DNA from: Sphagnum magellanicum
Lineage: Eukaryota; Streptophyta; Sphagnopsida; Sphagnales; Sphagnaceae
Reading direction: 5' to 3'
DNA length: 64,000 nt
Assembly: GCA_021904315.1 (NCBI GenBank)
Contig: CM038916.1
Location: 14,969,065-15,033,064, forward strand
Part shown: positions 11,961-24,235 of the stretch, one piece after another
How positions within the stretch are numbered: position 1 is the first letter of the stretch
Layout of the letters: every line of letters begins with the position of its first letter
Program-made: the position numbers and the translations under genes
Notes under the pieces: model-generated
Seen by the model: only the letters and a program-made list of their open reading frames with translations
The model's database searches: none
Told to the model about the DNA's origin: nothing

Positions 11961-12579
11961 TTTATTAGTAGTTATTATATTGTAAGTTATTTTAAATTAG
12001 TTTTCATAAGTTATTATTTTCTATTCTAAACTATTTTGCCTTAGGTCATTATATTTTATTTTAGATTATTTTAAGTTATCATGTTTAAGATAAAATAACT
12101 ATAATAACATAAAGTAGAATGACCTTGAATAACTTAAAGTATAATTCGAAATAACACATATTAATTTAGAATAAAATAACTTAAGGTATAGCCTAAAGTT
12201 AGTTGAATAATTTAATTTAAAATAACTTAAAAGCTTATAATAATTTAATTAAAAAATTTAAGATAAAATAATGTATAATAGTTTAAGGTATAATAATTTA
12301 CAATAACATAAGGTATAAGTTAGAATAACTAAAGTAGCTAAAAAAAATATAGGTTATATCATAAAGTAACATATATAAGGTATGTTTTAAAACATAAAAA
12401 TAAACCTATTGACTATAGTGAATTATAATAGTGAATTATGTTAACTAGTAATGAAACAAGATGTTTACATAATGATATTATAATGAAATAACTTTAACCA
12501 AAGTGAAATCAATAAATTTCACTTTTAAAGTCCCATAGTGATTTAGGCTAATGACCTACACCCCATTTTTGCAGTAGTG

Positions 12580-15500
12580 TATCCTTTTGTAACACCATTA
12601 CCATTTTCCAAGAAGTAAGATCAATGGAACAAGGTCAGCACCTTCGTATTCAAAAAGGAAACTACCTCCACTTGCTTACTTTATTACAACTATTCAAGTA
12701 ATAAGTAAAAAGTTGTGCAAAAAGTAAAAGATGAGGGTAGGTATATTATCTAAGAACAAACCTACCATCTTGTTTGTAAGCTATTCCAAAGGTGCCAAAG
12801 GAAGAAAAAATATAAAAGAAAAATAAGAAATGAACTTAATTAGGGAATAACTATTCTCCCAGGGTTCTGCAGTACCTTCAATGCTTTTAAACATTGCCCT
12901 ATGGGGTTTGGAAGCCTCCAACATCTATTATCTCACCATAACATTGCATGTAGGCCCTTTGGTAATTTTGCTTATCGTTGCAACACCTTGGAACGCCTCC
13001 CTGACGATGCTTGTTGTCTAGAACAAGTTACACCCACTCATGGCCTTTACCTACCACCTACAACAATCCTTCCTAACCTGTAGACTACTACCTTATTGTG
13101 GCAACTAGTAGCTTACTATTTTAAAGGTTACCATTTAGTAGGCCCTTTTACTCTCTATTCTAGAAAAGAAGCATAACTACCATGAAAAAGGGCAACATAT
13201 ATTGTATAATCTTAAACTACTTTATTTTCCATGCCTTTACATAAAATAAATGCACACAAAACACATAGAAATTCCTTAACCATTTTCCATTAAACACAAA
13301 TACAAATACATTTCCTCACTACTTTTTCCTCCGTAATGTTACAATACACACCTCTAAAAGAATCCTCCATTCCATCAACCAACTACAAAAGTACTGAATG
13401 CCATAGAAATCTTCCAAAACTTCATCTAATTTTCCTTCACAAAATCACACAAGGCCCACATTGACCCCATGAAAATAGGGCCCTTATCCTAATCCCTTTT
13501 TATAAATCTTTTAAATGATTGGGTAGATTACCCCCAACCACTCACTAACATGAACTACTTAATCCCATTAGCTTCACCCCTTTGATAAAGGATGGTAAAT
13601 CTACCACTAATAATTATTAATTACTACAATCCCTATGGTATTAACTAGTCTAAATATTTTTACTCTTTAATACACCAATTCACATGTTTTACTTGAGATT
13701 TAAAGGTTATTTAACTTCAAAATTTTTATGCATTATCATTATTTATTAATTTTAAAATCACAATAAAAAATATAATCTTTTTTACAAAATTTATTTACCC
13801 ATTATTATTTTCTAAATGTTAAATCACTATGAATGTAACGGCAAACCAAAATTTTGAATGTCAAAATTTAATATACATTATATGACGGTCATTGAAAAAA
13901 AACACACAAATTATTTAACTTAAGATGCTATTAATTTGGCCCTACATTATATTTAAAAATTCATTGAATTAAAGGGTATAACCTACATAAGCAGCATTTA
14001 ACATCCATTTGTAAATGGAAAATGGATGAACAATTTGAAACAAATGAATTTGAATGAAATCATTAATTTTTGTTGAAGTCAATCAACAATTTAAATTGAA
14101 TCTTGTAGGGTTCAAATTACATCAAGGTTGTCGATGAACACAATTAGCCCCACCTAGCCCCTAACGCCTCATAATTTGGACAACTACTATTGTTAAGTGC
14201 TTGTAATGTTGTAGTCGCTAGTATGCTTGAGCACTACGAGTGTTGGAGCTTCCGTTAAGTTTGGGAAGCAAACATTGTTGCAAGCCAAATGTGGCCGCCA
14301 TGTTCTATAATTCTCAAGCTTTCCAACTCCATTTTGTCTTGAATTTTGGGTGCAAGATCTTTTGACAATGACAAAATCCCTTGAAGTCAAAGGTTAGTTT
14401 TGAATTTTGAATGTGAGAACTTGAAGTGCTTTGCATCAACTAGGATTGAATACAAATTCTTGCATCTTAGTTATGGTGGGATTTAATAATATAAAGCTTA
14501 TTCAAAGAGAAGTTGATAAGGTTAATAATGTCGTGTGGCAAATTTTGAAATGCACCCACATAGTTGAGGAGTGTGAGCATGTTCTAGATTGCAATTAACA
14601 TGGAAACATCTTTTACACACCTCCACAAAATCCTAATCAAATACCAAATGCAAATCAATTTTTAGTAGGTCTACCAGGTCCTTGGTTGCCCCTACCATCG
14701 ATTCGTGCAAAGTTGATGATTGATTTGACATATGCAATCAGTTAATGCAACCGAATGTAACTTGGGATGGTGGTTCACTTTTTAAAACCCCATTTGCTAC
14801 TAAAAACCAAGATCGTTAATTACTTAGGAAAGTTTTTGGAGAGTTTATAATCAACATTATGGTAATTATTAAACTCGGTCTCAAATGATTATGCACTCAC
14901 AACAAGGTTGTGCAAAATTCAACCTTGAAGGTTCATTGTGGTTCAAGACTATCAACTTGGAGATTTTTTTAACACATGTGCAACTGTTGTTTTTAAAATG
15001 TCCTTGACGTTTTCAATGGGTTGTGTGTAGGAATCACAAGGTCATCATGGCAAATTGCAAGTGTAATTTATAGTTGTAGATGGTTGACAAAGGTGCAAGT
15101 GGGTTGCAAGTTCTTCAAAATGACCAAGACCTTGACAAAACTTCATATCAAAGTTGGTATGATGCTAAGAGGAAAGTTACACATGCGATTAAGTAAAGGA
15201 ATACCGACTTTGCAAAGCTAAATTCATAGACCGGGAAGCATAGCTTGCTTTTAGAGTGTCTGCCAATAAAGTTCTACTTGACAACTATGATAGATAGGCA
15301 CAAAAGGTCATTTGTTGAAATTGCAAGAAAGTTTGCAAAATTTGCTTTAGAACTCAAGAAGGATTTTGAACATTTTATCTAACAAACAATTCTTGAAAAG
15401 TTCCTTGGTGATGCTTTCATGAAAGATGTCATGCTTGAAGTTTTATGATCTTCAATCTATAAAGTTGCATAAAATAGTTTTGAATAACATGAAATCAGGG

Positions 15501-15840
15501 ATTGGAAGTCATTTAATGGGTGCAAGGTAGTCCCCACTTGTGGTTGCCAAAGACATTGTGTGTATGTTAGCATTAACCACCTCCATCATTAGTAATAGGA
15601 GCGTTGCAAAGGTGTTGATAAGTGAAACATCAAACATGCCTTGGGGTGATGGGTGCAGTTGGATACAATGAAAGATGTTTTTTGGATTAGTCATAAGAGG
15701 CAAAGATGTTTTGATGTAGTGTTCAAATTAGTGAGAGATTTTGTTGTACAATTTTGGGGAGATGTTATTTCATGACCGAGTGAATGTGAGTATGAATGGC
15801 GAGTAGGGTTTCGTGAATAGGAAAAAATATTTTCAATAAA
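12580..15840. other. Intergenic, possible decayed coding at 14430-15560, no supported gene
   Basis: No intact gene. Between about 14430 and 15560 the plus strand shows stretches of protein-like reading interrupted by many stops, such as SWYDAKRKVTHAIK and FVEIARKFAKFALELKKDF near 15150-15360, suggesting an old transposon gene. I cannot name the family. The remainder (12580-14190) has pyrimidine-rich stretches and short frames only. Confidence 0.35.
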
Positions 15841-15882
15841 TTTTGTTCATGTCAAAAAATATATTTTCTTACATATTTAAGT

Positions 15883-15928
15883 GACGTGAAAAAATATTCC
15901 ATGACACAATCAAATATTTTTTCATGTC
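15883..15928. repeat. Inverted repeat with 16-bp arms
   Basis: GACGTGAAAAAATATT (15883-15898) faces AATATTTTTTCATGTC (15913-15928) across 14 bases, with one mismatch that would be a G-T wobble in RNA. It is the kind of hairpin left by a MITE or a fold-back element. No gene lies close enough to suggest a terminator role. Confidence 0.75.
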
Positions 15929-17700
15929 ATCAATGCATTCACATGGCCAAGCCACATGGTGTTCAATGGCTCTAAATTGCTAGAATTAAAAGGGTTGCAA
16001 TGTTTATGAAATTCCATATCCTATAATAGATTAGGATTGATGGAAAAATGACAATGGATCAATCAAATCTCATAAGCGTAAATCATAATCTACTTTTTCC
16101 TTATTATATGGATGTTTAGACCTTTCAATGTCATGAAAAAAATGAGAGTGACGCAATTACTTGTACTCAAAAGCTTGTTTGAATATAGATGAAGCTTGAC
16201 ATTTTGACGTAACTTGACATTTTGACATAATGTGTTGAAGCTTTTGAATTCTTATTGCACTTTGTAGTAGATTGCATTCATCAGGATGTATATGTTAACA
16301 AAATTAGATTTAGTAAAAAGGTAAATGCAATGTTCATTCTTGGCTCTCACTTCTTTGATTTACCAAATCCATGGCCTTTTTATCTTATCTGAGTTATGAG
16401 ATTAGAATTATCATCACAAATCTATGAAAATCACATAATGCAGGACAAATATGCGTTCACATTGCTCCCTTTCAAAATTTCCAATTCCTAGAATCTAATG
16501 ATTAGAACTCAATAATTTCCTCGAAATTGGTGAACTTTTTTTTTTTTTTTTCCTACTCCAACCTTTTCTGTTGGAATGATGTTAACTTATTTTTCGTTGA
16601 CCAACTTCCCTCTCCTTTGAAAGGAGTGAATAATTAGCTTTTTCCATCCAATCTCATTTTTTGTGTGGAAAGGGTGGACAAATTTTTCCCCCCCCCCACC
16701 CCAAACCAAACCTTCTGCAATGGTAGGTAAACAACTTTGCTTTCCCCTTCCAATCACCTTCTCCTTTGGAATTACACAAAATTCCCCTCTGTAATGCTTA
16801 ATCCCGGCTGCTGGTTTAATAGTTGGTCATATACTATGTTGTAACGGTTCAAATCTGCCTGAGAGCAGGATATGCAAAAGTAAATTCTCTTCATCCTGCA
16901 TGTTTTCATGTCACGAACACCCTGCAAGACCGTGCACTGGCACCGACAAAGTTTGTAAGGGTTGTTTAATGTCCCCTCGCTGTGCTGCAACGTGCATGTG
17001 GTGATTCTTTCTCTATAATATTTGCACTGTAGTCTGGTTGAAAGGAAGCGTTGTTTCAAAATGATTGAATTACGTTTCTCATTAAGGCAATTTCAGACTA
17101 AAACGTACTAGTGGAAAAATTATAAACTTGTAACTATAGCATTTTCTTACATTCCTAGTCCGACAACAAGACTCTAAAACCCAAGTGTAGGTTAAGATAT
17201 TGAGTGTGAGATTATTTTGAAGCAAAGAATTTTCTATTGGTATGGCAATGTGTTAGGGTCGTATCCAAATTATTATGGGTTGATCCTAAAGTATTGTCTT
17301 TCTCAAATGACTTTAGGCTGGAGAGATAGACCAACCCAGTGCTTTTCTGTTTCTTTTCTTTTGAAAGAATTTTCACTACTTGGTGAATTTGTTTTCAAAA
17401 CTTCAAAAAAGAGAAAATTCGTGGATTTTAGGGATTTTTCGCCATTTTCCGAAATGAAAATAATTAAATTATGCACATCTAGACCTACGCACTAGCTAGG
17501 TCGCCACTTGAGGAATTTGAAAAACAAACCCCTGGCCACACCGATAATCTTTCTTCACAATAATATCACTCCCACAATTATATCTCCCACAAGAGTACTA
17601 TGGCCTGTACACAATCTTTTAAATACTTTCAGCTTGTAACTATGCCCAAAGATACCCTGACCTCCAAAAAGGCCAGAGTCAACCAGCACCCACCAGTGCA
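15929..17700. other. Intergenic, no supported gene
   Basis: Mixed AT-rich DNA with a T run at 16539-16552 and a C run near 16688. A 95-codon minus-strand frame (16772-17059) is Cys-rich but matches no family I recognise and has no supporting splice or start context. Confidence 0.45.
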
Positions 17701-17739
17701 CCAACGTGGATGGATGGTGCACTGATAGTATTCTCTTTC

Positions 17740-18060
17740 CTATCCCTGTGCCATCCCAGGTTCACTTTTTTTCTTTACCCTTTCTCAGCCCTGAACTCAG
17801 TTTTTTTTTGGGAACTTTATTTTCTCCCCGCCCCCCACCCGGATTCTTTTTTATTGCTTTTGAAACTTTTCCCACCCACCCACCTACTACCCCCCACTTT
17901 CCCCCACCAACCTACTCACCTATATATTTTAATTAAAAGTAGACTCTTCCCCATCTACCTATTCACCTATAACTTAAAAATGTGTTACTCTCACCCCCAC
18001 CCACCTACCTTCCCTACCACCGACCTACCAACCAACACTTTTAAATAGGTACCTACGAAA
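17740..18060. repeat. Polypyrimidine, C/T-rich tract
   Basis: About 300 bp dominated by C and T, with recurring CCCACC, CCTACC and CTTTTT stretches. Two overlapping open frames of 76 and 112 codons here are products of composition: Pro/Phe/Leu-rich, no conserved domain. The tract sits just before the satellite array. Confidence 0.7.
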
Positions 18061-18179
18061 ACCCCATGTACATGGTTACACCTACCTACATGGTTGCCAT
18101 TGCAATAGACCCCCAACAGTTGACAACAATGAGGAAAGAATAAAATGAAGGTATTGCATGGAGCTTGTTCTTGTTCATT

Positions 18180-20115
18180 CAAACAAAATAAATAAGGGGA
18201 CAATCAAAATATTTAACACCCCCTATATAAAGGTATTGCGTTCTACTCAAAGAGTGTTTTCCATGGGGGTATTGCAAACCAAGTGGATGATCAAAGTGAT
18301 AGGGAGCTTTAATTCAATTTAGGCACATTTAATGCATGTTGTACTCAGGTTCATAAAGCAAAATACTCAATGAACATGTAATATTCCATTCTACGTACCC
18401 TTGAAATAGTTTGGGCTCCATATCATATCTTTCAACAATTCGAAGGGTATTGCATAGCCTTACCAAAACCTAGAAGGAATGTAATACCTTCATTGGGTTA
18501 CATTATAATACCCTCATTGGGCCACATAGCAATACCCTTCCTAAGGTATCCTAGAAATACATTAGGCTCCATAACATATCTTTTGACATGTGAAGGGGTA
18601 ATGCATAGCCCTACCAAAACCTATAAGGATTTCAATACTCTCATTGTGCTACATTATAAACATCATGGGCTGAATTATTTTGGTCTAGGCTATCAAAGGG
18701 GTATTGCTCATGTTCAAAACTACTCAATACACTTGCAATACCCCTTTCAAGGTCTCCCATAAATATATTGGGTTCCATAACATATCATTTGACACATGAC
18801 AAGGTATTACATAGCCTTACAAGGAAACCAATACCCTCATTAAGGTATTCTGTAATTAAACACCAAGGGTCTACGTCGCTTTTAGAAAGGTATTAATCAT
18901 GCCCAAAACTACTCTATACACTTGTAAGGTATCCCAGAAATACATTGGGCTCCATAACATATCTTTTGACACATGACGAGGTATTGCATAGCCCTACCAA
19001 AACTTATAAAGGATGCATTACACTCATTGGGCCACACTATAAAAGCCATGGGCTGAATTATTTTGGTCAAGGCTATTAAATGAATATTGTTCATGCCCAA
19101 AAATACTCAATGAACATGCAATACCCCTTGCATGTTATCCTTGAAATACATTAGGCTCCATAACATATATTTTGAAACTTGGAGGAAAATTGCATAGCCT
19201 TACCAAAACCTAAAAAAGATGCAATACCCTCAATGGGCTACACTATAAACACCATGGGTTGAATTATTTTGGTCTATGCTATTAAAGGGGTATTGTTCAT
19301 GCCCAAAAAGACTCAATGAACATGCATTACCCCTCCCAAGGTATCTCAAAAATACATTAGGTTCCATAACATATTTTTTAACATGCGAAAGGGTATTACA
19401 TAGCCCTACCAAAACGTACAAGGAAACTAATACTTTCATTAAGGTATTCAATAATGAAACACCATGGGTCTACATTATTGGAGGGGTATTGTTCATTTTC
19501 AAAACCACATAATACACCTACAATACCTTTAGGTTATCCTAGAAATACATTGAGTTCCATAACTTGAAACATGGATGGGTATTGCATAACCCTACCAAAA
19601 CCTACAAGCAAAGCAATACCCTACTTAGGGTATTCAATAAAAACCATGGGCTAAATTATTTTAGTCTAGACTATCAAAGGGGTAATGCTTATGGCAAGGA
19701 ACATGCATTACCCCTCTCAAGGTATCCCATAAATACATTGGGCTCCATAACATATTTTTTGACATGTGGAGGGGTATTGTGTACCCTTACCAAACCTCCA
19801 AGGAAACCAATACCATCATTAGGGTATTTAGTAATTAAACACCATGGGTCTACACTACTGGAGGGGTATTACTCATGTTCGAAATTACACAATAAAACTA
19901 CAATACCCCTTATAAGTTATCCCAAAAATATAATGGGCTCCATAACATATCTTTTCAAATTGGAAGGGTTTTGCATAACCATACCAAAACCTAGAACGAA
20001 AGCAATACTTGCATCATATTGCAATAATATCTTAAACCATGAAACAAAAAGATCTTTTAAAAAATACTTATTCCATGCTCAATATAACATGCCTTACATA
20101 TTGATTCAAGTAAAT
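18180..20115. repeat. Satellite-like tandem array, nine units of about 150-206 bp
   Basis: The marker gggctccataacatatc, or a close variant, starts at 18412, 18564, 18770, 18947, 19153, 19359, 19551, 19740 and 19934, giving spacings of 152, 206, 177, 206, 206, 192, 189 and 194. Each unit runs through gccctaccaaaacctacaag, a caataccctcatt block, caccatgggct, ggggtattgttcatg and tgcaataccccttc-like sequence. Every unit thus carries GGTATTG and its complement CAATACC. Units differ by roughly a tenth to a fifth of positions. A 219-codon frame (19564-20223) crosses two units and is an artefact. Confidence 0.9.
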
Positions 20116-21890
20116 GAAGGTATTGCAAAGTTTTTCACATTGATGGTAAAAGGTCACTTGAACAAAGTTACGAAATTTAAATGTAATACTTGGATCATCA
20201 TGGGATATTTTCATTCATCATGAAACATAAAAACATTTTTTAAATATTTGATTCCCCACCAATATATCATGAAATCCATGTTTTCAAAATTATTTATTCG
20301 CCTTACAAATGATTTAACATATATAAAAATGAATGTAATGGAAAATTAGTGACATTGATGGTACAAGGGTTTAATGTTAGAGTTCAAAATTTGTCAAAAT
20401 GAAAAAATGAAAATTATTGCTTAACATTTTTTCAATGATGTACATATTTATGTTTTCCCTTTTTAAAGTTGTAAACTCCATTTTTTTAAAAATAAAATTA
20501 TTTTAAAATGATTTTAATGGATGTTTTAAAAACTTAATTAAAGCACATGATTTTTTACTTTTTAAAATGGTCTCTCCCATATATTAATCCTATGTATAAT
20601 TGAAATTTTATTTAAATTTTTTTGACAAATAATAAATAATTTCTAGCTATTAAAATTATTATATAATATTTTGATAATATTTTATATTTTATAAAGATAT
20701 AACACACCTTATGTAAAATTTATTTTTTATGATGTATAATATTGGCTTAAATATTGGTCTAAATATATTGTTATTTATAACATATCAAATAATACATTAT
20801 ATATAATTAATGATATTATCAAATTATATTGTTGATTCATTTTAATATATATAAATATCTTCATATTTATTTTAAATAGGATAAAATTGATTATGAAATA
20901 TTAAATTTGAATTATATATATAAACCCATGGTTATGTATAATGCAATTTTTTTGAAAATTTTATTTTAATGAAAATTTAAAAATCCAAAAAAAGTTATTA
21001 ACGTTGTATATTTTAATAATGCATGTAATTGAATATTATTTCTATGTAAATTGAATATTTAATTGAAGTTTGAAATATAAGTTATTAATATTATGTAAGT
21101 ATAATCTTGTAAATTAATTCTATGTAAATTTTAGTTTACAATGTACTAAATGATGATATATTTAGTTTTATAATGTGTGAAATTATATTTTTTGCATTTC
21201 TAAAGATATAATGTTTGCACAATTATTTTCATTTGGTAGAAATTTTGATTAAACATTTGATGGAGGAGGAAGGTGGGGCAAAAGTGGGGTTTTCTTCAGA
21301 GGTGCATTCTTTAGATGAGGCTTTTAAAACCTTGAAATTTCTTCCAATTGTGGTTGTTTAAAATTTGTGCTCCAAATAGTTTGAAAGTAGTTGGGCTATG
21401 GATGTAATCATCTCGTAATGGATGTGGCATGATCCACTATTTAAATCCTTACATTTATGATGATTATAAACTAAGATACTACCAACTTACATAAAGTTTA
21501 ACATGAAATAATTTCCTAGTCACAATTTTGTCTTCATTTTCATGCATCCCCTACATCAAAGGTGGTTGTTATTTTACATGAATTTTATTAGAAATCATCA
21601 ACCCATTGGAGGCATTGGCAATGCCATGGTTAGTGTGTGTAACATTGAATGTGTAATACTAATTTGGAGAGTTTTTGAAAACCCAAATTTGGGTCAGATT
21701 TTGTAATTTTTTTTTACTCTTTTTGTTGTGGCTTTCTTTGAATACCTATTGATATGCAATGACCTCATGAAAACTAGAAATTTAAACATGTAGAGTGAAA
21801 CGATAGGCAAGTTTCAAACCTTTCAAAATCATTTGCATAATCATCTAATTCAAAATCAAGATAATATCACATCATGGGAATTGAGGGTCT
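20116..21890. repeat. AT-rich DNA with diverged copies of the 300-bp unit from 8.7-9.5 kb
   Basis: At about 20760-21170 the blocks aacatatcaaataatacatt, cccatggttatgtataatgc, catgtaattgaatattattt and tttagtttacaatgtact occur in the order found in the tandem units at 8655-9545. The similarity is weak but collinear. The rest, to 21890, shows no gene. Confidence 0.5.
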
Positions 21891-21894
21891 TGAG

Positions 21895-22072
21895 AATGGG
21901 GTAAGATTTCGTGTGGGAGATGAAAGGTCTCTAAAGTGTAGGCGAAAATCTACACAAAAGTCCAGGGTTTTGGGAGTGGGGGCAAGAATCTACACGAGGG
22001 TCAAGGGTCCCGGGCGTGGGGGCAAGAATTGAAGGGTCCCACAAGTGCAAACGAAAGTCTGTGCAAACTTTG
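21895..22072. repeat. G-rich minisatellite, about four degenerate units
   Basis: Variants of gggagtgggggcaagaatct and ctacacgagggtcaagggtc recur about every 45-60 bases, in contrast to the AT-rich surroundings. No gene is associated. Confidence 0.6.
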
Positions 22073-22440
22073 TTAAGTTCAAGAGGCAATGCTTTAGAGT
22101 TGTGAGTTCTTTTCTCTTTCAAAGTTGTTATACATTACTTTCCTTGCAAATCTTGAGCATTCAGTCTTGTCCCTTGGGTCAATTTTCAAATGAATCAGTC
22201 CACCATGAGGTTGGAGGATGGAGGATGTTGTTAGAAAGATGCAAGAAATCCCTTATTTCTAATCACTCCACCATGAGGGAGAGGGTGTTGTTTAATCCTT
22301 GCAATCTTTTTGCAAGAATATGGACATAGGTTTGGAGAAAACATTCACCTCAGGCTACCAAGTGGTTGACCATTGTTGGTTCATCTAAAGGTTATTAAAA
22401 AAACAACTTGTTCTATAGTTTTTTTTAACATGGTCGCCAA

Positions 22441-22955
22441 GATGTCATTGATGCTATTAGATTGGACAGAGTTGACCATATGACCTTGAATGGTCTTGGA
22501 AAAGATTATAGTTAGTTTTAAACTTCAATTATAGTTTGAAAAACATTTTTCGATTTCCAAGAATTGATAACCTTACTTATAAATGAAAAGATGATAATCA
22601 TTGGTACTTCATCCAGTGGAGGATCATAAGAAAGTGTCTTTTATTCAAATACTAATACAAATAGAGGTAGAAGTAGAAGTGTTAGAACTTCATTTTGAGG
22701 TTGACACGAAAGTTCGCATGGTGGACATCATTAACATGAAGGTCAGCCTCATGGAGGTGGACGAAGAAACTTTAGAAGAAAGGGAAGTCATGGAGGCCAT
22801 GGTGGAATTCATTAAGATCAATAATCAAACAATGATTCAAACATCTATTACTACAAGAAACCTAGGCACATGGCAAATAAGTTATCGAAGGGAGCATGAT
22901 GCACGGAATGGAAAGTTGTAGCAAGGGAATTATGCATCAACTAACAATCAAGGTG
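22441..22955 (+). pseudogene. Copia gag remnant
   Basis: One continuous reading frame contains DFQELITLLINEK, GTSSSGGS and the Arg/Gly-rich run GGGRRNFRRKGSHGGHGG, followed by YYYKKPRHMAN where a CCHC zinc knuckle (C-x2-C-x4-H-x4-C) normally sits; the cysteines are lost. Gag forms the particle that packages retrotransposon RNA in the cytoplasm. The frame is intact in length except for roughly nine stops, most of which can be read as former CAA, CAG, CGA or TGG codons. No frameshift was seen until the junction with the polymerase part. Confidence 0.8.
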
Positions 22956-22962
22956 ATGAGCA

Positions 22963-24235
22963 ATCATTGCTATGGCAACAACAAAAGGATGGTCTTTACA
23001 TCAAATGGATGTAAAGAATGTTTTTCTTCATGGAAACTTGTAGGAAGAAGTGTACATGGAACAACCACCAAGTTATGTGGACCAAACATAGCCTAATTTG
23101 GTTTATAAGTTGAGGAAAACTTTGTATGGCTTGAAATAAACACCTAGAGTTTGGTTGGACAAGATAGGTTAGTATATTGTCACAAGTGAATTTTAAACAT
23201 CTAATGTAGAATTTTCACTATATGTGAAAAAGATAGCTTGTGGGATTGTAGTCATAGTCATTTATGTTGATGACCTAATTGTAATAAAAGATAATGATGT
23301 TGACATCTTTGATTTGAAGAAGTTTTTGAAGAAAAAGTTTGAGATGAAAGATTTGGGATAGTTGCATTATTTCTTCGGCATTGAGGTTATCCAGTCTTTT
23401 AAAAGGATATGGTTATTACAAATGCAATATGCCTTGAACAAATTGTCTGAGTATGGGATGATAGGTTGCAAACCCATTTCAATTTCATTAAAGCAAAATG
23501 TGAAATTAAATGCAGATGAAGGTGGCCTTGTGGAAGATACCACTACATACATATGCATAATGGGTAGTTTGATTTACATGACCATCACAAGGCTAGATTT
23601 GAATTATGTAGTTGGAGTGGTGAGTTAATTCATGCAAACACCACAATAACCACATTTGGATGCAGTGAGGCACATATTGAGGTACATAAAACATACTTTG
23701 CAATGTGAAATGTTTTATGAAGTTGAAAGTCACTTATAAGTACATGGATACATGGATGCTGATTGGGCTGGTAATGTTTCAAACAGGAGATCAACAAATG
23801 GTTTCATGTTTTTTTTGGGAAGTGGTGTTATTAATTAAAGTAGCAAGGATCAACCAATAGTTGCATTATCAAACACAAAAGTAGAATACAAAGGCATAAC
23901 AATTGCTACATGCGAAGTAGTTTGGTTACAAAAACTATTTTCAAATTTGGGATAGTCAATGGATGTTCTTATTGTCATTTATTGTAATAACATCAGTAGC
24001 ATACTACTTGTTAACAACCTGATTTATCATGTTAGGACAAAACACATTGAGGTGCACTATCATTTTGTTAGAAAAAAAATTATAGTAGGAAAAATTAACC
24101 TTATTCATGTTAGTACTGAAGGTTCAAGTTGCTGACATTTTCACAAAAGGCTTTAGGTACAAACAAGTTAAGGAAGTTTAGAAAATTGTTTGGTGTACTA
24201 AAAGCAGACTTGAGCTTAAGGGGGAGTGTTAAGAA
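22963..24235 (+). pseudogene. Copia reverse transcriptase and RNase H remnant
   Basis: The frame opens with IIAMATTKGWSLHQMDVKNV, which lies inside RT, so its N-terminus is missing. Then follow VYMEQPPSYV, the catalytic YVDD box at 23263-23274, LHYFFGIEV, the MGSLIYMTITRLDLNY block, the RNase H start MDADWAGNVSNRRSTNG, TKHIEVHYHFVR, and the end QVADIFTKGF. The enzyme would copy element RNA into DNA. It has many TAG/TAA/TGA stops and a one-base insertion near 24121-24125. The upstream and downstream domain order is normal for copia, apart from the absent protease and integrase. Confidence 0.92.

Larger units (their letters stand above)
9765..12579. mobile_element. Non-autonomous CACTA (En/Spm) element, about 2.8 kb
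   Basis: The left end reads CATTACATCAGAATGCATCC, a decayed form of the terminus CACTACACCAAAATGTGTCC seen at 36653 on the other strand. The right end, read on the minus strand from 12579, is CACTACTGCAAAAATGG, a classic CACTA terminus. Both ends point outward. Candidate 3-bp target duplications are ttt and tat, so they are imperfect. The interior lacks a transposase; it holds a poly-T run, inverted arrays of TTATTTCACCTTAGG-like units and a large minisatellite. It would need a transposase in trans, such as a TNP2 protein. The left 490 bp is confirmed as transposon-derived by its second copy at 36172-36653; the pairing with the right end is inferred. Confidence 0.65.

Noticed and set aside
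16800-16870. tRNA-like stretch (agttggtcata, ggttcaaatctgcc)
   Set aside because: No acceptor stem or cloverleaf can be formed around it.
17706-18048. Overlapping frames of 76 and 112 codons, Pro/Phe/Leu-rich
   Set aside because: Composed of a polypyrimidine tract; both frames are open for compositional reasons.
19564-20223. 219-codon open frame on the plus strand
   Set aside because: It runs across two units of the satellite-like array; its open length comes from the repeat, and its product shows no domain.
22411-22430. ttctatagttttttttaaca as the end of a 5' copia LTR
   Set aside because: It resembles the last bases of the 3' LTR, but the preceding sequence does not align and no primer-binding site follows.
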